The position numbers and the translations under genes were made by a program. From NCBI GenBank assembly GCA_033782935.1, contig JAWQEG010004833.1, positions 33,501 through 97,500 on the forward strand: a stretch of DNA of 64,000 bases. The letters run 5' to 3'. The DNA is from Petrolisthes cinctipes (taxonomy: Eukaryota; Arthropoda; Malacostraca; Decapoda; Porcellanidae). The notes under the pieces are model-generated. The model worked only from the letters and a program-made list of their open reading frames with translations. It ran no database searches and had not been told where the DNA came from. This document shows, one piece after another, positions 56,529 through 64,000 of the stretch (positions within the stretch are counted from its first letter, which is position 1; each line of letters opens with the position of its first letter).

Positions 56529-56656
56529 CCCATATTCAGAAACATTCGTGGTGTATACGATGGTGTGGTACTGGTACGATGGCTCTGTTTATGGAGTCGT
56601 CGTACCGGTACCACACCATCGTATTCACCATGGATGTTCTTGAATATGGCCCTATA
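56529..56656. repeat. Palindromic element, GGTACCGGTACGA family
   Basis: Arms run from GGCCCATATTCAGAAACATT to the centre CTCTGTTTATGGAG and back to TTGAATATGGCC. It is an almost perfect 128 bp palindrome. Confidence 0.85.
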
Positions 56657-56718
56657 TACCGTGTCCTTTCTATTTTTGGGGACATTTTTATTCACTTTTA
56701 ATGTATGATATAATTATT

Positions 56719-56876
56719 GGTAAATATTGAAAGAATTACCGTTATTGCGTACGGTTTTTCTACCTTCATTACCCACTTATTTAGACCATTCTAAGACTAT
56801 TTTTTTTCTATGGCATTTCATCCATAAATGCCCCATATCCAAGATAGGGCATATTCAAAAGGGGCATTTTGAAATT
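56719..56876 (-). mobile_element. MITE-H partial copy (one arm)
   Basis: GGTAAATATTGAAAGAATTA to GGGGCATTTTGAAATT, then ends before the TTAGG core. Confidence 0.85.
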
Positions 56877-57093
56877 GAGGAAAAAATAAGAAAAAATATA
56901 TTAAACAGATAATATGGTATTTCTGAAGAACAGGTCCTTCTAATTTGGTGCAGCATTTTTTAGTTTTTCATACATATAATTGGATATTTTCTTCATTCTT
57001 TTCCATAATATTATGAGCAAATATATGTTAACCTTTTCCTTGTATGAGTATTCTCTTAATGTCCATATGATTACTATAGTCACCATCTTACAG

Positions 57094-57236
57094 GCCTCCT
57101 ACACTCCAGATGATGACGAACATTACCGAGGTGACTTTGGTGCTGGCTATGAAGTGGGTTCCTTCCCTAAAGACCACATCACACAATTATCTCCACCGGA
57201 TCAGAAACCAAAAATTCTCCTTATGGGACTACGTAG
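57094..57236 (+). CDS. RagC-D-like: Rag GTPase exon a (N-terminal region and start of P-loop)
   Basis: Reads [16 protein letters not shown] then [15 protein letters not shown] and [10 protein letters not shown], ending AG before GTAATA. The acceptor ACAG is at 57090-57093. The reading frame is open upstream to an ATG at 57067, so an unspliced start there is an alternative. Confidence 0.85.
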
Positions 57237-60200
57237 GTAATAATTATGATATGTCATATGTATATCATTACTCTATGGTAATGCTGTATAAATTATAGTC
57301 AAGGTCCTGAATATTATGTATAAATTACAGTACAGTATTATAAATATTGTATGTACCGTACTATATAGTGTATAATTATAAAGTGGCTGCTCAATATATT
57401 CTGTATATGGATGGTTGTATGAGAGAGATGAAGGACAAAGTGAATGGTCTGTGGGTGAAGTAGAGGCTGAATGAAGCAAATTGGTCCTTGGTGGCAAGTT
57501 TATTTGCGGATGACACTGTGTTGATGGCTGAGAGTGAAAGGGAGGTACAGAGAGTGGTGGACGAATTTCAGTCTGTGTGTAAACGAAAGAAACTGAAGGT
57601 GAATGTTGGTAAAAGTAAAGTGATGGTATTTGAGAGAGCAGAAACTGAAGTGATTGACTTTGCTACACCTTACATAGTGGGAGTACCAACTGGGACCAAG
57701 TGTGAGTTAACTCTGAGGGGTGAGAGGATGGAGGAAGTGAAGGAGTTTAAGTACCTGGGTACAGTTATGTGTAAACATGGAAGTATGGAAGTAGAAATTA
57801 GGGAGAGGGCAATGAGGGGTAGACAGGTCATAGGATCACTGGTCAGGATTATGAAGGGTAGAAGTGTGAGTATGGAAGTGAAAAGGGGACTACGAAATAG
57901 TATAATCCTGCCAACACTGACATATGCGTCGGAGACATGGACAAGGAGTAGGGCTCATCAGTCTAAAATAGGTGCTGTGGAAATGAGTTACTTGAGAGGA
58001 GCATGTGGGTTGTCTAGGTGGGATGGAGAAAGTAATAAGAGTGTGTATGAGAGATGTGGTATGAGTGAGAAGGCAATTGGTATTGAGTGTGGAGTGGTTG
58101 AGAGAGTGAAGCGTAATACACTGAAGTGGTTTGGACATGTAGTGAGAATGCAAGGTGAGGAGTTTGTAAAGAAGGTGTATGGAAGTAAAGTTGTGGGACC
58201 TGGTGTGAGAGGCAGACCACCGGTTAGATGGCAGAACAGAGTGGAAGAGTATGTAAGGGAGAGAAACGTGAGGGGTAGAGGAGGATATGACCAAGTAAGA
58301 AGGGAGTGTTGGAACAGGGAAAACTGGAGACACTTCTGCCGTGGCCTTCCCCTTGGGAGGAGTTCCCGGAGGGAATGAGGCATCAGAACTATAGATAGAT
58401 ATATAGTTTATTTAGCAGTAGTTCTTTGTTTGCTTCAATAGCATGAGTTAGTTTTTTGGGAGTGTTGAACTTTGTAATTTTTTTATAAATATTTGTCAAG
58501 TTCTATTAACCCTTAAAAGCCGATGGACGTATTAATACGTCACCAAAAATTTTGACCTTGAAGCCGATGGACGTATATATATGACGGGCTATAAAAGACT
58601 GCATGGGCTGTATCTAGCCACTTTATTGGTACCACTGATCTTATCTGAGCTGAAGCTACGAGTCTTTGTGTATACTGGTGTCACGTGACCCTCTGGGGTG
58701 TGGGGGGAGACCAGAATAGCCTCGTGTCTCTCAGCATAGCAGCTCACCCAAACCCCCCTCTACTCCCTCTCCTGGGCTCCACATCCTTACATATAGATTT
58801 TTCCAGCCTTGTTTACACAAGCTACTCCTGTATATAAACTTGACAGCTCGTCACAAAACTACATGAGCATGTGTTATGTATTTTTACCCTCAGATACTGT
58901 ATTTTTGTTGTTTTCATGTCCATTCAGGTGAATATGATATATATTTTATTCACTTTTACTCAGAAATACGTAAATAATGCAATTATATATATTTTTATGC
59001 CTTGTAAAAAATTATTTAGTCATATTTCATCGTTTTTAAGGTAGAATAGGCTGTCTTGCAAGAGTTGCTATGCAAGTATGCGTACTTTAAATCAATGCTA
59101 TATGCAAACCAGTGGACATAAGAGACTCTAGATTTCAGATTCTGGTGTGTAAAATAAAGCTCTACAAATCCATAAGAACAAAATTTACCTCTGTGATACT
59201 TTAAAAATGACCCTGGTTTTTCTAAACAAGGAGGGAAACACACCTAGACAAAGACAAAACTCATTAATTCATTAATAACTTGTAATGAACCTCTGGTGTG
59301 TGTGTAACAATTATAATGTAACTCTTCCATAAACTCCTTCATGAACCAATGTATGAAACAAATTAATTTATACTTTGTAGGTTTGAGGTAAACATAATAA
59401 GAACAATGAAAATGAAATGTCATTTACTCTCCTTATTGTTGATCAGGACATGTGAATGAAACTATTATGTCTTATTGAGATTTCTGTCTTTATTACAGGA
59501 GTGGCAAGTCTTCAATACAAAAAGTTGTTTTCCACAAAATGACACCAAAAAAAACCCTTTCTTTGGAGTCAACAAACAAGATAGAGTCTGAAAATATCTC
59601 CAACTCTTCCTTTGTACAGTTCAAGATTTTGGACTTCCCAGGTCAGATTGACTTCTTTGAAAAACCATCCTTTGACTCAGAGAAAATATTTGGTGGACAT
59701 GGAGCTCTGGTGTTTGTTATTGATGCTCAAGTGAGTTGTTGTTGTTGTTGTTGTTGATGTTCCTCAAGCTGTCTGGCCGAGTTGTAATTATGGTTGATAA
59801 TTTACTCACTTTGTCAATGGCTCAATGAACATTATTCATTTTTTATATGTAGTTTTTTATTTCTATATTGAAGAAGGTGAGTCCACTAAAAATCCTTGCA
59901 ATTGAAATAGAATGAAAGGTTCAGAAGGTCTATTTTCATTTGAAATGCCTAGACACTCACAGGTCAGGTGTGGCCGAGTGGTTAGTGTTCTAGACTCATA
60001 ACCTAGAAGTCGGAAGATCGATTCCTCTCAGGTGAGGACCTGAGAATATTTACTCTTTCAATTTGAGTTTGAGGCACTAACTAGAAGGCCACTAAACTTC
60101 GTAAAACACCCTCACTGGTACCATAACAACTGCAGTATTTGGGAATTACCCTCACTTCCCTCCCTCTGTGGCTGGGTACCAGTTCGGAAGTCGTGACGTG

Positions 60201-63050
60201 TGTGTGTGTGAGTAGCAGTTGACCTGGGCCATGGTAACGGGCTTGATAAACCAATGTCCAGTGTTGGAACATACAGTATATATATATATATATATAAAAA
60301 AAAGTAGAATGTTCCAGAGTTGTTAAAGCATTAGAGTTGATAAGGTAATGAAGGTGTGGATGGACACAAACCATCCATTCATAACTTTCAAGTTGTAACT
60401 GACACAAGTAAAGGAATCCAGTGCTACTATAATAGTGGTCATTCTTTAGTACTACATACAGTCTGTCAATGTTCCAGATACCTCACCCTCGCTCAGGGAC
60501 TCGCAGTTTTATCTGGTAACACTTTGAGTAGTAGGCAGGAAATTATATTGTGGCAACACCGGGTTATATATTTGTTGCCAATAATTTGATTTTTCCTTCG
60601 GTATTTACGCCTATCGAAGAACTTTTGATTACATTTTATTATCTCATATGGCAGTGTGTACTACATCAATAATATAGATATGCATCCTTATCCTTGTTTA
60701 ATATATACCCTGAAATTTATACAGCCAATATCAGATCAGATCACTGTAAAATACCCCTGCCTACTACTCAAAGTATTACCAGATAAAACTGCGAGTCCCT
60801 GAGCGAGGGTGGGGTATCTAGAACATTAACAGACTGTACATTACAATCCATCTCTATAAAGAATAGTTGGGTACACTTTCATATTCATTAACATTGTATC
60901 TTATAGTATGGAGTAAGATATGGTTGTTTGAGTTTGTACAGTCTCAATCAAATAACCACCGACACTTTCCTTCCATCGTGCAAATAGATCAGTATCATAT
61001 CAAAATACAATCATACAACACCTTATGTCAACTCAACCCCCTCAATTATTATTATGAGGTGCAGCAAAATCATACACGAGTTCTTTATTACCAAGATATT
61101 TACAACGATGGAAGGAAAATGTCGTCGGTTATTTCATTGTGGGTGTACATGAGATCTCGGTACTATAGTTTGTATTGTATATCAGGTTGACTACATGGAA
61201 GCACTGAACAGACTCCACCAGACAGTTCTAAGAGCACACAAAGTCAACCCACACCTCAAGTTTGAAGTTTTTATACACAAAGTGGACGGCCTCTCTGATG
61301 ACATCAAGTTTGAAACACAACGAGACATTCACCAACGTGCCAATGATAAACTTAGTAATTCAGGTAAGGAATGTGTTTATTCGATGATTAACCTTTATGT
61401 TATCTTTGAAGACGTGATGAGTGAGGCGATACGACTTTTGCCGCCGACTGTACAGCCAAGCCCGAAAATTCGCGACCACGTACTTAGATATTTATGCCAT
61501 TTGAGCTGGTAATATTTATTTGGGGAGGAATCAGAGTAGGTGGAACATAGTAGAGGGACATGATACAATCTTTCACCTACAATGACACCTTCCCCACACA
61601 GTGTTACCAGCTCAGATGATATAAACATCTAAGTACGTGGTCGCGAATTTTCGGGCTCGGCTGTACCTCCAGTCATAATTATAAGAGTCTGGTTCCAGTA
61701 TGCTGTAGCCAAAATTGTTGTCCTTTCATAATTATTCATTTAGCCAATAATAATTTGTTTATATTTCAGGTATGGAACAAATCCACCTCCGCTTCTACTT
61801 AAGGACCCTGTGATCGTGTATGAAAATTGGAGGCTTCTGAATTCTCCTGATCATGCCACGAAACAAGCTCCTTCCAAATAGGTGTGTGTGTTTCGTGGCA
61901 ATATTTGAAGGACTCGCTAACCTCCATTTTTCTGACTACATCACAGGGTCCCTTAACATCCATCTATGACCACAGTATATTTGAGGCCTTCAGTAAAGTT
62001 GTCCAGAAATTGATACCTCAGCTGCCCACACTTGAAAACCTATTAAATATCTTCATATCTGTGAGTTTATATTTGTTGTTGTTGTTGTTGTTGAAGTTCC
62101 TCAAGCTGTCTGGCCGAGCAGCCCCGAGCTCCTGAGGAAGGTCATGGCCTGAACCGGGCTTTCTCACAGTGCCCTCAGAGAGTGTATGTTGTGTTGTTGG
62201 TGAGTGTGGTTGTGTGTGTTGCAGTCTTCAATAATGTGTTTAATAGAATGGGGTGCTGTGTTGCATCCCGGACAGTTGTGGACAATAATTCCTTATCACA
62301 TTTGAGGAGCTGAGGAGTAAAATGCTGTAACCCACAAATCAGCCATATTTGAGTTACCCTCTGATGATTAAAAAAAAAATTAATAATATATGTACTAAAA
62401 TATCATATTATCCTCTCTTCCAAAATGTTCAAATGGTATATCTTAATTAGGTATTGAAACTATTCCTCTACTTTAACCCATTTTTTGGTTAGGGCCTTTT
62501 ACATTGCAACTTCTCATTTGTCAAACTTCCAATTGCAAATGAAATAGGAAGGGCAGTCAATGAAGTGTGGACTCTTACAAACGCCACAGAAACTCTACAG
62601 ACAAACCCATCCCATACTTCACTCTCGTTCTCACCAGTTAAATATTAATTGTATTTTGTATTTTATGACCTAGATCCATGAAAAGTTATAATCACTTTTT
62701 GTTTTCATAATGCCCAATCATCCTGTAAAGTTTGATTAAATTCTATTTGTAACTATTTGAAGAATAAGAAAACAGACACAAGTGCATATAAAACATTTTG
62801 CAAACTCCACAAAATTCATTCTTATATATATATATATAAAATTCACTCTAATAAAAAAATAAAAAAAAATGGTTGTTACAGTGAAGGATTTTGTTGTTTT
62901 TTTCCAGAACTCGTGTATAGAGAAGGCGTTCCTGATTGATGTTTTATCCAAGATCTACATTGCCACCGACTCCTCACCCGTAGACATGCAAAGCTATGAG
63001 TTGTGTTGCAAGATGATTGATGTTGTCATTGATATCTCGGACATATATGG
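57094..63050 (+). CDS. RagC-D-like: Rag GTPase C/D-like gene, six exons seen, one disrupted
   Basis: Exons 57094-57236, 59499-59730, 61186-61363, 61770-61802 with 61953-62060 (one exon split by a MITE), and 62908-63050; introns follow GT-AG and phases agree. Motifs are the P-loop [12 protein letters not shown] (across the first intron), DFPGQIDFF (G3), HKVDGLSDD (G4) and the near-invariant [19 protein letters not shown]. RagC/D pairs with RagA/B at the lysosome to bring mTORC1 to amino-acid signals. The N-terminal exon and C-terminal (roadblock-type) end are not seen. Odd points: substitutions at usually conserved places ([17 protein letters not shown]) and a TTAA-flanked MITE that adds an in-frame TGA unless spliced. 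Confidence 0.88.
57391..58408 (+). mobile_element. LINE-B copy in the first seen Rag GTPase intron
   Basis: The open frame 57488-58378 (296 codons) has [42 protein letters not shown] and [14 protein letters not shown], followed by a short ATAGATA tail. It is the C-terminal half of LINE-B with an intact FADD motif, sense to the host gene. Confidence 0.88.
58409..59498. other. Intron remainder; possible piggyBac-type end at 58505
   Basis: TTAACCCTTAAAAGCCGATG at about 58507-58527 with a repeated AAGCCGATGGACGTAT subterminal motif looks like one end of a TTAA-specific (piggyBac-type) element. No matching opposite end was found. The rest of the intron shows nothing I can name. Confidence 0.35.
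59499..59730 (+). CDS. RagC-D-like: Rag GTPase exon b (P-loop end, G3)
   Basis: Begins after TTATTACAG and reads [14 protein letters not shown], then [20 protein letters not shown] and [10 protein letters not shown], ending before GTGAGT. Confidence 0.93.
59733..59785 (-). mobile_element. Very short LINE-A 3' end at a splice donor
   Basis: GAGTTGT occurs at 59733-59739 and 59779-59785; between lie (GTT)n and CCTCAAGCTGTCTGGCC, the LINE-A tail on the minus strand. Only about 40 bases were inserted, two bases after the exon b donor GT. Confidence 0.8.
59960..60304 (+). mobile_element. tRNA-derived SINE
   Basis: The head resembles a tRNA: A box TGGCCGAGTGG (59971-59981), anticodon-arm-like TTCTAG...CTAGAA with CAT in the loop, and B box AGATCGATTCC (60015-60025). 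An unrelated body follows to an AT-rich end (TATATATA, then A run at about 60304). The anticodon loop closes with an A-C mismatch, so it is not a working tRNA. It would be transcribed by RNA polymerase III. Confidence 0.65.
60459..60836. mobile_element. Tc1/mariner-type MITE, 378 bp, TA duplication
   Basis: Inverted repeats of about 78 bp start CAGTCTGTCAATGTTCCAGA (left) and its near-complement on the right; TA at 60457-60458 and 60837-60838. In a Rag GTPase intron. Confidence 0.88.
60939..61145. mobile_element. MITE-L copy in a Rag GTPase intron
   Basis: Ends CAGTCTCAATCAAATAACCA and TTTCATTGTGGGTG, core with TGAGGTGCAGCAAAATCATA; TA on both sides. Confidence 0.85.
61186..61363 (+). CDS. 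RagC-D-like: Rag GTPase exon c (G4)
   Basis: Acceptor ATATCAG; reads [20 protein letters not shown], then [20 protein letters not shown] and [14 protein letters not shown], ending before GTAAGG in phase 1. Confidence 0.93.
61453..61663. mobile_element. TA-flanked MITE, 211 bp
   Basis: Ends CAGCCAAGCCCGAAAATTCG and the complement of CGAATTTTCGGGCTCGGCTG; inverted repeats of about 65 bp; TA at 61451-61452 and 61664-61665. In a Rag GTPase intron. Confidence 0.9.
61770..62060 (+). CDS. RagC-D-like: Rag GTPase exon d, interrupted by a 150 bp MITE
   Basis: 61770-61802 reads [10 protein letters not shown] after a phase-1 acceptor, and 61953-62060 reads [19 protein letters not shown] to NLLNIFIS before GTGAGT. 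Without the MITE and one TTAA the two parts join in frame (137 bases, ending in phase 0), as expected of the family. With it, translation meets TGA at 61811-61813. Confidence 0.88.
61803..61952. mobile_element. 150 bp hairpin MITE with TTAA duplication inside a coding exon
   Basis: TTAA at 61799-61802 and 61953-61956. Left arm starts GGACCCTGTGATCG, right arm (complement) GGGACCCTGTGATG; arms pair on and off for about 60 bases to GCCACGAAAC/GTTTCGTGGC near the centre. GTGATC (61810) and ATCACAG (61940-61946) lie in the arms and look like a splice donor and acceptor. Confidence 0.9.
62074..62277 (-). mobile_element. LINE-A 3' fragment near the exon d donor
   Basis: (GTT)n then GAAGTTCCTCAAGCTGTCTG and GGGCTTTCTCACAGTGCCCT match the LINE-A 3' end on the minus strand. 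The tail begins 13 bases after the exon d donor. Confidence 0.88.
62278..62907. other. Intron sequence without recognised features
   Basis: AT-rich, with a short (AT)n at 62824-62838 and a polypyrimidine tract before the acceptor at 62907. Confidence 0.6.
62908..63050 (+). CDS. RagC-D-like: Rag GTPase exon e
   Basis: After TTTTTTTCCAG it reads [20 protein letters not shown], then [20 protein letters not shown] and IDISDIYG, ending before GTACGT. The corresponding family region begins the C-terminal roadblock-type dimerisation domain. Later exons lie beyond the window. Confidence 0.92.
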
Positions 63051-63099
63051 GTACGTAAGGCACAAGTTTTATGTATACAGTATTTTTTAGTGTAAGTCA

Positions 63100-63405
63100 A
63101 GTTAGAATTATGTATATGTTAAGTCAGAATTATGTATACTGTACCGTATCTCAGAATTATGTATACAGTATCTTTATATTGTAAGTTAGGTTAGAATTAT
63201 ATATACAGTATCTTTATATGTTATAATTTAAGTCAGAATAAATATATATAGTATCTTTATATTGTAAGTTAAGTAAGAATTATGAATACAGTATCTTTAT
63301 ATTGTAAATTAAGTCGGAATTCTGTATAGAGTATCTCAGAGTTATGTATACAGTATCTTTATATTGTAAGTTAAATAAGAATTATGAATACCATATCTTT
63401 TTGTG
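63100..63405. repeat. AT-rich minisatellite (about 40 bp units)
   Basis: Six or seven diverged units of TCAGAATTATGTATACAGTA followed by TCTTTATATTGTAAGTTA. Confidence 0.85.
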
Positions 63406-63431
63406 TTGTAAGGCCTATGTGTGTGTCAGAT

Positions 63432-63562
63432 AATGGGTGGTATGCAAGAATATTCACGGTGTACTGTATACGATGGTGTGGTACCAATATGAAGGCTCCA
63501 TAGACAAAACAACAGAGCCACCGTGGCCATCGTATATACCATGGATGTCCTTGCATACGACC
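63432..63562. repeat. Palindromic element, GTATACGATGGTGTGG family
   Basis: Arms ATGCAAGAATATTCACGGTG and the complement of CCATGGATGTCCTTGCAT; third member of the family. Confidence 0.8.
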
Positions 63563-63583
63563 CAGTGTTAGACCTTTCTTGTA

Positions 63584-63672
63584 CAGTCAACAAAAAAGTA
63601 CAGGAACCAACCTTACATGGAAATTAAATCAAATTATCCATAGGAAGGTTCCAATATTCTTTTTGCCGACTG
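63584..63672. mobile_element. Small TA-flanked inverted-repeat element, 89 bp
   Basis: Left CAGTCAACAAAAAAG pairs with the complement of CTTTTTGCCGACTG; TA on both sides. Confidence 0.6.
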
Positions 63673-64000
63673 TACTTGGGAAACAGTAAATAAATCTGGA
63701 GCAAATGATTCCTCCAAACTATAATTCCAGGCAACAGGATAGCATTATTTTGGCTGTATAATAATGTGTTTATACTTAGCTGAACTAATCCAAAATAGGG
63801 GATGAAACAGGACCAGATGAACAAAAATAATGGTGACCCGTTGCCCAGAATAGTTTGGACTCTCCCCACAAGATTAATTTGTAGTGGTAGCGTGTGTCAT
63901 CGGATTGTATATAAGAACATTACATTCTTACATACAACCCATCATTTTATTACACCATACTCAACACCAATTACTATACATTCTTACATACAACCCATCA
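63673..64000. other. Gene-free end of window
   Basis: Only ACATTCTTACATACAACCCA, present at about 63921 and 63979, repeats. I see no further Rag GTPase exon. Confidence 0.5.

Noticed and set aside
59967..60040. A functional tRNA-Met gene
   Set aside because: Mismatch closing the anticodon loop, no clean acceptor stem, and an attached SINE-like body.

Overview
This is eukaryotic, intron-bearing, repeat-dominated DNA. The animal is most likely an arthropod and plausibly a decapod crustacean. The grounds are (TTAGG)n-type motifs (the arthropod telomere unit), a RagC/D-like Rag GTPase gene with animal-type exons, a GalEa-like Copia element, many LINE clades and abundant CA, GATA, TAA and GA microsatellites. 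The species assignment is inference. The only host gene I recognise is the Rag GTPase on the + strand (about 57094-63050, 5' and 3' ends not seen); nearly everything else is transposable-element sequence in nested layers.

Layout. 1-4277: a Ty3/Gypsy-like LTR element on the - strand (gag, in-frame TGA, protease then integrase, primer-binding site, 1.2 kb LTR), apparently inserted into an older Gypsy element (4278 to about 8340, -). 8640-12650: a (CAA)-tailed LINE ('LINE-A') and an internally amplified second 3' copy. 12654-13760: a dead pogo/Jerky-type transposase split by a mariner-type MITE. 14385-14580: tail of a (GATA)-tailed LINE ('LINE-B'). 14681-18541: a Copia element with both LTRs. 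18544-22475: LINE 3' ends, minisatellites and (TTAGG)-rich repeats. 22550-30720: two CR1-like elements ('LINE-C') with layered insertions. 31594-35046: a LINE ('LINE-E') with an intact 1084-codon ORF. 35374-43326: an 8 kb PIF/Harbinger transposon with an intact two-exon nuclease and a damaged Myb/SANT partner. 43500-48870: MITEs, a LINE-B copy and a strand-switching G/C-rich minisatellite. 49443-53574: a second Harbinger-like element that keeps only Myb-protein remnants. 53575-55573: LINE-E 3' end interrupted by another LINE ('LINE-F'). 55700-64000: MITEs and the Rag GTPase gene, whose introns hold at least six different insertions.

Most interesting points: (1) a 150 bp hairpin MITE with TTAA duplications sits inside a Rag GTPase coding exon, and its inverted repeats carry a GT and an AG that look like splice sites, an introner-like situation; (2) a dispersed MITE family with 8 bp target duplications has a core of telomere-like TTAGG repeats; (3) the first LTR element has integrase directly after protease (Gmr1-like order) and a TGA-CTA junction between gag and pol; (4) the Harbinger element has an intact transposase and a damaged DNA-binding partner, and a second copy of its target repeat serves as an empty-site reference.
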